A stretch of DNA of 63,985 nt, taken from contig JAIUNK010000024.1 of the NCBI GenBank assembly GCA_020161845.1, positions 1 through 63,985 on the forward strand, given 5' to 3'. The translations under genes and the position numbers were made by a program. A model generated the notes under the pieces. The model was not told the origin of the DNA. It did not search any database and was given only the letters and a program-made list of their open reading frames with translations. This stretch comes from Actinomycetota bacterium. Lineage in GTDB: Bacteria > Actinomycetota > Actinomycetes > Actinomycetales > Dermatophilaceae. Shown here piece after piece: positions 1-8,314 of the stretch. How positions within the stretch are numbered: the first letter of the stretch is position 1; every line of letters starts with the position of its first letter.

Positions 1-708
1 GGCGATACGTTCGCGCATCGCGACGTGGATGTCATCGGCGCGCTCCTCCCAGCCGAACACGCAGACGCTGACCGGCCCGTCGTACTTGGTCTCGCGCAGG
101 TAGCCGAAGACCTCGTCCCAGGGGACCTCGCCGTTGCCGATCTCGTTGTGCTGGTGGATCCGGGCGTCGACGCCGGGCGGGTTGACGATGTAGCGGTTCC
201 CGACGTTGGCGAGGTGGTTGTAGACGTCGGCGATGTGGACGTGGCGCAGGCGGTCCCCCGCGTAGTGCGCCTCGATGGTGCACTCGATGCCGTACTTCTC
301 GAAGTCGGGGGCGAGATCCTCGATGCTCCTGAAGAACTGGTGCTCGGACTTCAGCGGTTCGGTCGGGTCGCCGGACAGCTCGGTGGCGATCAGCGGCACC
401 TCCAGCTCGTGCGCTATCTGCAGCAAGCGCCGGAAGTTGCGCACCTGGGCCGCCCGCTCCTGCTCGTCGGGGCTGGCCCAGTTGAACACCGGGTTGAAGG
501 TCCAGATCTTGACGCCGGTCTCGGCCATCGCCGAGTTAACCTTGGCGATCTCGCTGCGGTCGACCTTCGGGTAGTGGTGCCACTCGTGGAAGTCCCACCG
601 CGGGCTGAGTTCCAGATAGGAATAGCCCAGGTCGGCAGCCTTTTGGCACTCCTGCGCGACCGAGAGGTGCGGGTGGTACATGCTCGGGTCGAGCAGGATC
701 TTCACCAT
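1..708 (-). CDS. iolH: IolH-like sugar phosphate isomerase/epimerase, 3' end outside window, internal deletion
   Basis: A TIM-barrel protein resembling IolH of inositol catabolism. Translation from the ATG at 708 gives an N-terminus starting MVKILLDPSMY, then LGYSYLELSPRWDF, and later YAGDRLRHVHIAD, NPPGVDARIHQH and VCVFGWEERA, all typical of this family. It is third in a minus-strand operon with the dehydrogenase (14-bp gap) and the upstream isomerase. The gene runs off the left edge. Oddly, the segment that should link the IEAH motif to YAGD is missing. From memory of family members about 45-50 residues are absent, including the Asp/His metal-site stretch, although the frame is kept (junction near 264/265). 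It may be inactive, or the deletion may be an assembly error. Confidence 0.8.
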   Translation of the reverse strand, partial: MVKILLDPSMYHPHLSVAQECQKAADLGYSYLELSPRWDFHEWHHYPKVDRSEIAKVNSAMAETGVKIWTFNPVFNWASPDEQERAAQVRNFRRLLQIAHELEVPLIATELSGDPTEPLKSEHQFFRSIEDLAPDFEKYGIECTIEAHYAGDRLRHVHIADVYNHLANVGNRYIVNPPGVDARIHQHNEIGNGEVPWDEVFGYLRETKYDGPVSVCVFGWEERADDIHVAMRERIA

Positions 709-722
709 CGTCGAGTGTCCTC

Positions 723-1727
723 TCAGGCGTAGAGCGCGGGCTTGGCCATCATCGTCACGTCGACCCAGCCGTCGGTCTCCAGGGCCTGCACCCCGGCGTC
801 GCAGACGACGGCCGCGGCGTACCCGTCCCACGACGAGGACCCGGTGTGCTCGTCCCGCGCCGCCGCGCTGATCCACTCCTGGACCTCGCGGACGAAGGCG
901 CCGCCGAAGCGCTCGTTGTGGTTCAGCGTCAACAGGTTGGAGCGGCCGAGGGTGCCGGTGCGCTCGATGAGCTGCTGGTCGGAGAGGCGGATCGTGCCGG
1001 TCTCGGCGACGGCCTCGCACTGGATGTCGTAGGAGTGCTGGTTGTTGACGAAGATCTCGTCGTCGATCCAGATCCCCGACTGGGTCTGCATGATGAGGAT
1101 CAGCGGGTCCTGCAGGTGCTCGAACCGGTTCGTGGTCTTGCGCGGCTTGTCGACGCGGACGCGGACGATCTCCTCGCCGACCAGCCACCGCATCGTGTCG
1201 ATCTCGTGGATGCCGGTGTCGTTGATCGCCATGTCCCAGGTGTAGTGCTGGGGGACGGTCGGGTTGCGGTGCCGGTTGTGGACGATGAGGGTCGCGCCGA
1301 TCTCGCCGGAGTCGAGGATGGCCTTCATCTGGCGGTACGACTCGTCGAAGCGGCGCATGAACCCGACGGTGACGAGCTTGCGGCCCGCCTCCTGCTCGGC
1401 CGCCATGATCCGTTCGCCCCCGGCGGCGGTCGGCGTGAGCGGCTTCTCGCAGAAGACCCGCTTGCCGGCCGCGATGCACGCCAGGACGTCGGCCTCGTGG
1501 GCCGGGCCGTAGCTGCAGATCATCACGGCGTCGACGTCGGGAGACTCGATCAGTTCGGCCGAGCTCGCGTAGGCCGTCACGCCGTACTTCGCCGCCACCG
1601 CGGCCGTGTTGTCCGCCGCGATGTCGGAGACGCCGGCGATCTCGCCGCCGGAGATCACGGTGCGGATCCGGTCGAGGTGGGCCTGGCCCATGCCGCCGGG
1701 ACCGATCATGCCGATGCGCAGTGTCAT
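723..1727 (-). CDS. Gfo/Idh/MocA oxidoreductase, inositol 2-dehydrogenase-like
   Basis: A 334-aa NAD(P)-dependent dehydrogenase of the inositol/scyllo-inositol dehydrogenase type. An N-terminal Rossmann fold carries a Gly-rich loop at residues 9-14. The family's EKP motif is at 94-96 (Lys95), and Asp170 and His174 lie in NDTGIHEID. This is the Lys/Asp/His catalytic set known for IolG-like enzymes. The ATG at 1727 was chosen over the open frame that extends to 1838 because the protein starts cleanly at MTLRIGMIGPGG and the upstream gene stops at 1739. Co-transcription with the TIM-barrel neighbours suggests oxidation of an inositol or related cyclitol/sugar. The exact substrate cannot be read from sequence. 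Confidence 0.88.
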   Translation of the reverse strand: MTLRIGMIGPGGMGQAHLDRIRTVISGGEIAGVSDIAADNTAAVAAKYGVTAYASSAELIESPDVDAVMICSYGPAHEADVLACIAAGKRVFCEKPLTPTAAGGERIMAAEQEAGRKLVTVGFMRRFDESYRQMKAILDSGEIGATLIVHNRHRNPTVPQHYTWDMAINDTGIHEIDTMRWLVGEEIVRVRVDKPRKTTNRFEHLQDPLILIMQTQSGIWIDDEIFVNNQHSYDIQCEAVAETGTIRLSDQQLIERTGTLGRSNLLTLNHNERFGGAFVREVQEWISAAARDEHTGSSSWDGYAAAVVCDAGVQALETDGWVDVTMMAKPALYA

Positions 1728-1738
1728 GACGTCAAATC

Positions 1739-2677
1739 TCACTTCAGGCCGAGGCCACAGCTGGCCAGGTATTCGCGGGTCTTGATCGAGTTCGGCTTGG
1801 GGAAGGACGGGTCGCAGCCGTACATGTCCTGCTCGCACACGACGTACAGCTCCTTGTCGAGGTCCGCCAACGCCTCGATCAGGGCCGGCATCTTCGGCTC
1901 ACCCTCCGGCGGAGCCACCGAGACGCCCTTGTGCACGGCCGCGACGAACGGCCAGTCGTCGTCGTGGGCCTGCTTGACCAGCTCGGGGTCCATGGCCTTG
2001 ATATGGACGTAGGAGATGCGGTCCGGGTAGGTCTTGATGAGGTCGATGCAGTCGCCCTGGCCGTAGACGATGTGGCCGGTGTCGAGGCAGAAGCCGACGT
2101 AGTTGGGGTCGGTGGCCTGGAAGATCCTGTCGATGTCACCGCGGGTCTCGATGTGCGAGTCGCCGTGCGGGTGCAGGACCATCTGCAGGCCGTAATCCTC
2201 CTTCATGATCCGTCCCAGCCGGTTGGCGTTGGCGATGTAGAGGTCCCAGGCCTTGCCCGTCAGGACCCGCTCGTCGGTGAACTCGCCGGTCTTCTCGTCG
2301 CGGAACATCGGGGGCAGGTGCACGACGTACTCCGCCCCGACCGCCGCGTGCGTGGCGCCGATCGCGCGGAAGGTGCGCTCGGTGTCGGCCCAGGCCTCCT
2401 CCTTGTGCAGGATGCCCCAGCCGGTGCCGGCCACGACGCGGAAGCCGTGGTCGGCCATGACGACCTTGAGCTCCGCGGGGTCGGTCGGGAAGTAGCCGAA
2501 CGGTCCCGTCTCCATGATCGAGAAGCCCGCCTCGGCCATCTCCCGCAACGCCTGCCGCCAGGGGATCTGGACCGGGTCCTCAGGGAACCAGACGCCCCAC
2601 TGGTCGGGGCACACGCCGATGGCGAGCTTGGCGTAGCGCGGGTCGGTGTTGCGGGACTTGTCCTGGTCCTGCGTCAT
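1739..2677 (-). CDS. Sugar phosphate isomerase/epimerase (IolE/IolI-type TIM barrel)
   Basis: A 312-aa xylose-isomerase-like TIM-barrel protein and first gene of the operon. Visible motifs are VLHPHGD (residues 167-173), CLDTGH with Asp199 and His202, and YVHIK (223-227). These are the usual metal-binding strands of the family. A plausible ribosome site (AGAAGGA) precedes the ATG. In the context of a Gfo/Idh dehydrogenase and an IolH-like gene, a role as inosose dehydratase or isomerase is likely, by inference. It is cytoplasmic. Regulation probably involves the divergent GntR gene, with dyads in the 240-bp intergenic region. Confidence 0.82.
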   Translation of the reverse strand: MTQDQDKSRNTDPRYAKLAIGVCPDQWGVWFPEDPVQIPWRQALREMAEAGFSIMETGPFGYFPTDPAELKVVMADHGFRVVAGTGWGILHKEEAWADTERTFRAIGATHAAVGAEYVVHLPPMFRDEKTGEFTDERVLTGKAWDLYIANANRLGRIMKEDYGLQMVLHPHGDSHIETRGDIDRIFQATDPNYVGFCLDTGHIVYGQGDCIDLIKTYPDRISYVHIKAMDPELVKQAHDDDWPFVAAVHKGVSVAPPEGEPKMPALIEALADLDKELYVVCEQDMYGCDPSFPKPNSIKTREYLASCGLGLK

Positions 2678-2735
2678 GGCGCGAGTCCTTCTGGTCCGGG
2701 CGAGCTGGTGTCCCCCACGCTAGCCGGGACAGGGT

Positions 2736-2755
2736 TTGTCCTGTCAATAGGTCAA
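2736..2755. promoter_or_regulatory. Candidate operator dyad upstream of inositol-type operon
   Basis: Inverted repeat TTGTCCT-6 nt-AGGTCAA (6 of 7 arm positions pair), 58 bp upstream of the isomerase start and inside the divergent intergenic region. Its role is inferred only from position and symmetry. Confidence 0.35.
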
Positions 2756-2850
2756 TGCGTCTTGGCGACGAGCGGTGCGTCTCACGCCTTCACGCCCCTC
2801 ACGCCCCTTCCGCGGACGTGACCCCGCCCGTCGTCGCAGGCCGGCTAGTT

Positions 2851-2868
2851 TGTACGCACGTTCATACA
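2851..2868. promoter_or_regulatory. Palindromic candidate GntR/HutC operator
   Basis: TGTACGCACGTTCATACA is an 18-bp imperfect palindrome (14 of 18 positions symmetric, ACGT at the centre). It lies 50 bp upstream of the GntR start in the shared divergent promoter region. Symmetry and location suit autoregulation and control of the opposite operon. Confidence 0.45.
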
Positions 2869-2918
2869 CGCCGACGATTGTCTGGATTTGTCCGGGTGTG
2901 CGGCCTTACCATGCCGCA

Positions 2919-3659
2919 ATGAGTGCTGAGCTGCCTGTGGTCATCGACCGGACGAGTCCGGTCCCGCTGTATCACCAGCTCGCGCAGCAGTTGACGGCCG
3001 CCGTGGAGAACGGCGTCCTCCAACCCGGCGACCCGTTCGAGAACGAGATTGCGCTGGCGGAGCGGCTGCAGTTGTCCCGCCCGACGGTACGTCGCGCGAT
3101 CGCCGAGATGGTCTCCCGCGGCCTGCTGGTCCGTCGCCGCGGCGTGGGCACCACGGTCGCGAACGAGGTGATCCACCGACGCGACGAGCTGACCAGCCTG
3201 TACGACGACCTTCAGCGCCAGGGTCGGGTGCCCCGCACGGAGGTGTTGACGCTGGAGACGGAGTCGTACGACGACCGCGCGGCCGAGGCGCTCAAGTTGC
3301 CGGCCGACACGGCGTTGGTGCTGATCGAGCGGCTGCGGTTCGCCGACGACACGCCGATCGGGGTGCTGCGCAACTGGCTGCCGCCGTCGTTCGCCGATCT
3401 CACCCGGGAGGAGCTCGGGGAGCGCGGTCTCTATGAGTTGCTGCGCTCGCGCGGCGTCCGGCCCGCGGTGGCGCAGCAGACCATCGGCGCGCGCAGCCCG
3501 GCCGGGCGCGAGCAGCGACTGCTCAAGCTCGGCAAGTCGGATCCGTTGTTGACGATGACGAGACGCGCGTACGACGGCAACGGTGCGGCCGTCGAGTTCG
3601 GGGACCACTGTTATCGGGCGGACCAGTACGCCTTCGACATCACGGTGTACGAGCGCTGA
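2919..3659 (+). CDS. GntR-family (HutC subfamily) transcriptional regulator
   Basis: A 246-aa repressor-type protein. Residues about 14-80 form the GntR winged helix, including VPLYHQLAQQL, ENEIALAERLQLSRPTV and LVRRRGVGTTV. Residues about 95-240 form a UTRA ligand domain of the HutC type, which usually binds a sugar phosphate or related effector. The ATG at 2919 fits the conserved start of the domain; the frame is open further upstream without homology. It is divergent from the inositol-type operon and is the obvious local regulator of it. Tandem repeats begin at its stop codon. Confidence 0.9.
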   Translation: MSAELPVVIDRTSPVPLYHQLAQQLTAAVENGVLQPGDPFENEIALAERLQLSRPTVRRAIAEMVSRGLLVRRRGVGTTVANEVIHRRDELTSLYDDLQRQGRVPRTEVLTLETESYDDRAAEALKLPADTALVLIERLRFADDTPIGVLRNWLPPSFADLTREELGERGLYELLRSRGVRPAVAQQTIGARSPAGREQRLLKLGKSDPLLTMTRRAYDGNGAAVEFGDHCYRADQYAFDITVYER

Positions 3660-3843
3660 CGAAGGACGCAGCGCAGCGGAGTCCGAGGAAGCGCTCCATG
3701 AGATACGAGCGCTGCCCCCCGCGAAGCGGGCGGTGCCCCCAGAAGGACGAGCGCAGCGGAGTCCGAGGAAGCGCTCCATCAGATACGAGCGCTGTCCCCC
3801 GCGAAGCGGGCGGTGCCCCCAGAAGGACGAGCGCAGCGGCGTC
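3651..3843. repeat. Tandem repeat, ~80-bp unit, overlapping the GntR stop codon
   Basis: Two to three head-to-tail copies share GACGAGCGCAGCGGAGTCCG, GAGGAAGCGCTCCAT and GATACGAGCGCTG, with a GC-rich hairpin (CCCCCGCGAAGCGGGCGG) in the later units. The first copy starts inside the last codons of the GntR gene. It is non-coding. It could serve as a transcript 3' structure or be a passive repeat. Confidence 0.8.
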
Positions 3844-3946
3844 CGAACCGATATCGCATTGCAGCGGGCACTTCGTCGCCTAACCTGCTGAACTGCGACG
3901 ATGCCGTTGAGGAAAGCGCGCCGAGCAGCATTGCGATATCGGTTCG
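3844..3946. repeat. 103-bp palindromic MITE-like element
   Basis: Terminal inverted repeats CGAACCGATATCGCA (3844-3858) and its exact complement (3932-3946) enclose 73 bp. The similarity continues inward imperfectly for about 9 more bases. A second nested inverted repeat (CGTCGC/GCGACG) sits inside. No ORF is present and no clear target duplication is seen. The layout resembles a small non-autonomous transposable element, by inference. Confidence 0.5.
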
Positions 3947-4012
3947 TGCATGACCGCACCGGATCATTCCTCGGGCGGGGGACACGTTGGGCCCTCCGCC
4001 CACACCGGTCGG

Positions 4013-4057
4013 AGCGCTGGTGGGGTCTGGACCCCATCAAGACCCCGATCGGAGCGT
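4013..4057. repeat. Dispersed GC-rich repeat, copy 1
   Basis: The hairpin TGGGGTC-TG-GACCCCA followed by GATCGGAGCG recurs in diverged form at 16727-16775. The interval 3947-4177 around it holds no recognisable gene. Confidence 0.6.
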
Positions 4058-4177
4058 TGGAGGCTGGGCCGGGCGGCGTGAGCGGGCGGGGCAGGCCGGG
4101 CGCGATGGACAGATCGGCGAGCTGACGTGCGGCCCGGGGTGGGCCGGGCAGGCGGGGCGCTGGGCATACTGGGCGCC

Positions 4178-4510
4178 ATGGCGTACGACGAGGAGCTCGC
4201 GCACCGCATCCGCGAGGCGCTGCAGGACCGAGCCGACGTCACCGAGAAGCGCATGTTCGGCGGCCTGGCCTTCCTGGTCCAGGGCCACATGGCGGTCGCC
4301 GCGAGCGGCCAGGGCGGCTTGATGGCCCGCGTCGACCCCGCGGACAGCGAGCGGCTCGTCGACGACGCCCACATCCACCGCGTGGTCATGCGGGGTCGCC
4401 CCATGGACGGCTGGCTCCGCGTCGACCCTGCGGCCCTCGACACCGACGATGAGCTGGCGGCCTGGGTCGCCCGGGGCGTCAACTACGCGCAGAGCCTGCC
4501 GCCGAAATGA
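4178..4510 (+). CDS. TfoX N-terminal domain protein
   Basis: A 110-aa protein matching the TfoX/Sxy N-terminal domain. It opens MAYDEELAHRIREAL, then EKRMFGGLAFLVQGHM (around residues 26-40), a central strand with LMARVD, and ends with ELAAWVARGVNYAQSLPPK, the usual family ending. In proteobacteria TfoX regulates competence. In actinomycetes these stand-alone domains are of unknown function, so no role is assigned. The ATG at 4178 begins the conserved domain. It is followed by a convergent gene with a 24-bp gap. Confidence 0.82.
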   Translation: MAYDEELAHRIREALQDRADVTEKRMFGGLAFLVQGHMAVAASGQGGLMARVDPADSERLVDDAHIHRVVMRGRPMDGWLRVDPAALDTDDELAAWVARGVNYAQSLPPK

Positions 4511-4534
4511 CACCGGGAGCGCCGGCTCGCCGGG

Positions 4535-5812
4535 CTACTGCTTGCGGGTGATGCGCAGCAGGACGTCCCCGTCGCCGTTGCTGCTGGCGACGTAAAGTGC
4601 CTGGTCGGGGCCGACACGGATGGCGCGGAGTCGGCCGTACGTGCCGTCCAGTTCCTTCGGCACCGCGACCGACGCCACGGTCCCGTCCGACCCCAGCCGC
4701 ATGAACAGCAGCTTGCTGTCCTTCAACGCGGTGACGGCCAACGCCCCGTCGTAGGGTCCCCACTGCGACCCGGCAACGAACGCCGCACCGCTGGTCGCGA
4801 GCGTCGGCGCCCCGGAACTCCAGACCGCCGGGACGGCCTGCGGGAACCGGGTCAGGTCGGTCATGGGCACCGACTCGTCGTAGCCGCCTCGGGTGCCGCC
4901 CCGGGACGGATCCCAGCCGTAGTTGCCGCCGGCCTTGAGCAGGTTCACCTCGTCATCGCGGTCTGGCCCGTGTTCAACCGTGTAGATGGCCCCTGTGCCG
5001 GGCTGCACCGCGACGCCCTGCACGTTGCGGTGGCCATAGGTGTAGACGTACCGCTCGTTGTCGCTGGTCGCAGACTCGAAGGGGTTGCCGGCGGCCGGTC
5101 GGCCCGTCGTCAGGTCGAGCCGCAAGGTCTTGCCGCCGAGGCTGGTCCGGTCCTGTGGCAGCGCCCCGGTCGCGGTGTCCCCGGTGCCGACGATCAGGGC
5201 GCCGTCGGCCGCGATGGTCGGCCGGCACCCCGAATGCCGGCCGCTGGACGCCGTGGGCAGTCCCGTCAGCAGGTCGCGAACCTTCCCCACCCGCCGGGAC
5301 GTCGCCGACCCCGTGAGTCGGTAGGTCACCAGCCGGACGTCCACGGCGGCGCCGCCCTCGGCGTGGTTGAGGCAGGCGGTGAGCAGCCCGCTGGTGGCGA
5401 AGTCCGGGTGCAGCACGAAGCCCAACAGGCCCCCCTCGCCGCGCGCGTAGACATCGGACAGGTCCCCCTCGACCGGCCGAGCCGCAGTGGCCACGTCGGC
5501 AGGTTGTCGAGGGTCGACCACCATGAAACGCCCACCCCGCTCGCTGACCAGCAGATTCCCGTCGGGAAGGAAGCCGATGTCCCAACCGTGGCTCAGGCCA
5601 CGGGAGAGCACCTGCACCTGCAGCGCAGCACCATCGGGCGCGACGGTCCCGCCGGCCGATGGGCCGGCTGCGGTCGGGGATGCGGCCGTCGGAACTTGGG
5701 ATCCGCCGCCGGGCGCGGCCGTGCTGCACGCGGTGGTCAGGGTCAGCGTCGCCGCTGTCAGCAGCGCGGCGATCCGGCCGGTACGGCGGGGGGCGGCGGG
5801 GAGCTGGCGCAT
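4535..5812 (-). CDS. PQQ-type sugar dehydrogenase (glucose/sorbosone dehydrogenase family) lipoprotein
   Basis: A 425-aa secreted lipoprotein. A hydrophobic signal ends in the lipobox LTTAC (Cys29), followed by a Pro/Ala/Gly linker. The rest is a six-bladed propeller of the soluble glucose/sorbosone dehydrogenase family, with GWDIGFLPDGNLLVSER, GEGGLLGFVLHPDF, YTYGHRNVQGVAV and GRLRAIRVGPDQALYV. Such proteins oxidise aldoses at the cell surface with PQQ, but many actinobacterial members have no proven cofactor. The ATG at 5812 directly precedes the signal peptide. It shares strand with the LppX-like gene upstream (gap 118 bp). Confidence 0.85.
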   Translation of the reverse strand: MRQLPAAPRRTGRIAALLTAATLTLTTACSTAAPGGGSQVPTAASPTAAGPSAGGTVAPDGAALQVQVLSRGLSHGWDIGFLPDGNLLVSERGGRFMVVDPRQPADVATAARPVEGDLSDVYARGEGGLLGFVLHPDFATSGLLTACLNHAEGGAAVDVRLVTYRLTGSATSRRVGKVRDLLTGLPTASSGRHSGCRPTIAADGALIVGTGDTATGALPQDRTSLGGKTLRLDLTTGRPAAGNPFESATSDNERYVYTYGHRNVQGVAVQPGTGAIYTVEHGPDRDDEVNLLKAGGNYGWDPSRGGTRGGYDESVPMTDLTRFPQAVPAVWSSGAPTLATSGAAFVAGSQWGPYDGALAVTALKDSKLLFMRLGSDGTVASVAVPKELDGTYGRLRAIRVGPDQALYVASSNGDGDVLLRITRKQ

Positions 5813-5930
5813 GCCCCATCTTGACCTGTTTTGCGGCGGACGCCGTTCGCGAACCGCGTCGAGATCGGCCCACGGCAGTCCCGAGGAGGCGGCCCGGTTC
5901 GACGTCTCCCTCAGGCCGGCGCCCATCGTC

Positions 5931-6890
5931 TCACCGAGCCGGCGCGGAGGCCGAGGAAGTGGCCCGCCGGTCGTACTCCTGCGCCGTGATGGCCTTGCTG
6001 ACATCCGGGATGTCGATGCGCAGATCGCCGCCGTAAGTGATGCTCGCCGACGTCAGCCGCAACTCGCCGAGCACGCTCACGATCCGTCGGGGAGCGCCGT
6101 CGTCGCCGAGCCAGAAGTCGTCGTAGTCCCCGATCCCGCCAGGTGCTGTGCCGCCGGGCTGCGTCGCCGTACCGGCCCCAGGCTGCGTCGCCGCACCAGC
6201 ACCCGAGGCCGTCCCGCCCGGCGTCCGGCACGGCGTGGGCGCCCCGGCGGGGGTGCCTGCCGCGGTGGCGGAGGTCGGGCCGGCGTAGGTCGCGGGGTCG
6301 AACACCCGATAGTGCCGGGTGGCCACCCCGGCGACCGGCTCGGTGCCGAGGTACGCCACGGCGGAGCCCGCCGCCCCGGGTTTCCACAACACGAACTGCA
6401 GCGGCGTGCGCGGTTCGGCGTCGCCGACCCACACGGTCGATTGGCCCCCCGGATCGGCCTGCTGCCGAAAGACCTTCCCGTCGACCGCGACATTGCTGGC
6501 CAGGATGCTCAAGGCCAGCGATGCGGCCGGCCGGGCCGGGTCGCGCAGGTCGACGCGGATGGTCGGGTTGAGCAATTGGGCGACGCAGTAGCCGTCGGTG
6601 CGCTCGTACGAGAAGTTCACGGCCATCGTCCGCTGCGCCGAGATGGCGGCGGCGGCCCTGTCGAACACGGCGCGCGACTCGGCGTCGCTCAGACGCGCCT
6701 GCGCGGTCGGCCATGGCGCGGCAGCGGTGGTCGTCGCCGCCGGGGCGGCTCCTGGGTCGGCACAGCCGCCCAGCAGCGCGGCGATCGCGGCGACCGCGGT
6801 CAGGGCCACCGCGGCTCGCGGCGGGGCGGCAGGGCGAGGTGCGGCGGGGGGCGGGGCGAGGACGGTACGTCGGGAGGGCACGCCCCGCAT
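5931..6890 (-). CDS. LppX/LprG-like lipoprotein with low-complexity insert
   Basis: A 319-aa predicted lipoprotein. An N-terminal hydrophobic stretch ends in the lipobox LLGGC (Cys43). The mature part has alternating beta-strand-like segments compatible with the LppX/LprAFG fold (for example TMAVNFSYER, IRVDLRD and VFRQQADPGG), which binds lipids at the envelope. A Gly/Thr/Pro/Ala-rich insert of about 45 residues, carrying repeated GAATQPGAG-like units, interrupts it before GDYDDFWLGDDG. The family assignment is by fold-like pattern and is moderate. The ATG at 6890 was preferred over 6938 as closest to the signal peptide. Confidence 0.55.
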   Translation of the reverse strand: MRGVPSRRTVLAPPPAAPRPAAPPRAAVALTAVAAIAALLGGCADPGAAPAATTTAAAPWPTAQARLSDAESRAVFDRAAAAISAQRTMAVNFSYERTDGYCVAQLLNPTIRVDLRDPARPAASLALSILASNVAVDGKVFRQQADPGGQSTVWVGDAEPRTPLQFVLWKPGAAGSAVAYLGTEPVAGVATRHYRVFDPATYAGPTSATAAGTPAGAPTPCRTPGGTASGAGAATQPGAGTATQPGGTAPGGIGDYDDFWLGDDGAPRRIVSVLGELRLTSASITYGGDLRIDIPDVSKAITAQEYDRRATSSASAPAR

Positions 6891-6979
6891 TCTGCCCGGC
6901 AACCCCAGACGCTTCGCGACGCGGCCGACCCCGATCACCTCACGTGGCCCCGATCACCGCACGTGCGACCCCGACCACC

Positions 6980-7759
6980 TCACGCGGCCGCGGCGATGTC
7001 CGCCCGGGCGTTGGCCAGATTCTCCGCAGGCACCCCGGCCGCCTCGCCGCAGACCCCGACCGCCTCCCAGAACATGGCCCCATCGGCGACCAGGGCGGCT
7101 CCGGGGACGCCGTCGATCTCCATCCGCACGACGCCGCACAGCATCACCCAATAGGTGACCGCGCGCCACCACAACCCCACCGGCGCCTCGATCGGCCTGC
7201 CCTGCTCCGAGCACATCTCGGCCAGCCGCTGCAGGCTGGCGACGGCCCGCTCCGGGACCTGTTCGGCGGGCGCGGCCGCGAACGTGCCGGCGCGATGCAA
7301 GTCGGCCACGGCGCCGACGAAGTGGCAGACGAACGACACCGCGATCGGCACCTGTCCGGGCATCGGCAACGATGAACCCTGCGGGTCGCGGGGCCGCCCG
7401 AACACGAGTCGGAATTCCTCCGGCCGGTCCAACGCCCAATTGCGGAACGCCACCAGGGAGGCCACCAGGCGGTGGCCGTGCCGCTGCGCCGGCCACGCCG
7501 ACGCGGCCTCCTGGACGCGGACCAGCACGTCGTCGAGGATCGAGGCGCTGAGGGCTTCCTGGAGCGCGGCGTGGGAGTCCACGTATCGATACAGCGCCGG
7601 AGCCGTCATCCCCATCTCCGCCGCAATCGCGCGCAGCGACACGGGCCGACCCTCGCGCAGGGCGTCGCGCGCCAGCGACAGCATCTCGTCATAGGTCGCC
7701 TGGCGACGCTCCGCCCGGCGTTGTCGCGCTGCCCCACTGGCCGACTTCGCCCCACTCAT
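6980..7759 (-). CDS. TetR-family transcriptional regulator
   Basis: A 259-aa regulator. After a short basic tail (RQRRAERRQATYDEML) the TetR helix-turn-helix reads VSLRAIAAEMGMTAPALYRYVDSHAALQEAL (about residues 40-70). The C-terminal part, with an FVCHFVGAVADL core, is an all-helical ligand domain of the kind found in WHG-type TetR proteins. It is transcribed away from an MFS transporter (8315 onward), the classic arrangement for a repressor controlling an efflux pump and itself. The ATG at 7759 was chosen because the upstream extension has no homology. Confidence 0.85.
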   Translation of the reverse strand: MSGAKSASGAARQRRAERRQATYDEMLSLARDALREGRPVSLRAIAAEMGMTAPALYRYVDSHAALQEALSASILDDVLVRVQEAASAWPAQRHGHRLVASLVAFRNWALDRPEEFRLVFGRPRDPQGSSLPMPGQVPIAVSFVCHFVGAVADLHRAGTFAAAPAEQVPERAVASLQRLAEMCSEQGRPIEAPVGLWWRAVTYWVMLCGVVRMEIDGVPGAALVADGAMFWEAVGVCGEAAGVPAENLANARADIAAAA

Positions 7760-8314
7760 CCGCTTCCGACACCCCTTCTCCGTTCGGTCCGCCCCACAGA
7801 TCGGTCGACGCGGGAACCACGTCGGCACGAACCCCGTGATGAGTTCACACCCTGCGAGCACAATGCCGGCACGGGCACACGGTACCCCGTGAAAGTGAAC
7901 GAACTCGCGACATCTCCCGGATTAGACCGTGGTTTAGGGACAAATTGCCCCTCGCCCCTCGTCCCCGCACTGCGCTCGCGGCGCTAGCCGACGGCCGTCC
8001 GCACCATCGTCGCCCACCGCGAGGCGGTCCGGGTCGTGGTCCCTGGCGGCGCCTTACCACGGCGTACCGAAAGCCGCCCGAGCGCATCATCGGGTACGCC
8101 TGGGAACGAATGTTCGGTCGTTAATGAGTGCTTCCCGCATCAAATAGCCACCCCGAATCACGACCGAGGAGGCGCGACCGGGGAATTACCCCGGGCCGAC
8201 ACCCGCTCCTGGCCGCCCTTCTGGTCGCCGACGAGCCGGCCGCCGGGGTGGAGCCGGCGTGGAGCCGGGGTGGAGCCGGCAGAGCATGTCGAGGCGCGCG
8301 GGATACTGGCGATC
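7760..8314. promoter_or_regulatory. Divergent TetR/MFS intergenic region with dyads
   Basis: A 555-bp region without a supported gene. It holds TAGACC-GT-GGTTTA (7923-7936, 5 of 6 arm pairs) and AACGA-8 nt-TCGTT (about 8105-8122), either of which could be the TetR operator. A weaker purine-rich site (GAGGAGGCG) occurs near 8166. The operator roles are inferred. Confidence 0.35.

Noticed and set aside
2862-4040. 392-codon minus-strand frame over the GntR gene and repeats
   Set aside because: Antisense to a clear regulator and built partly from tandem repeats.
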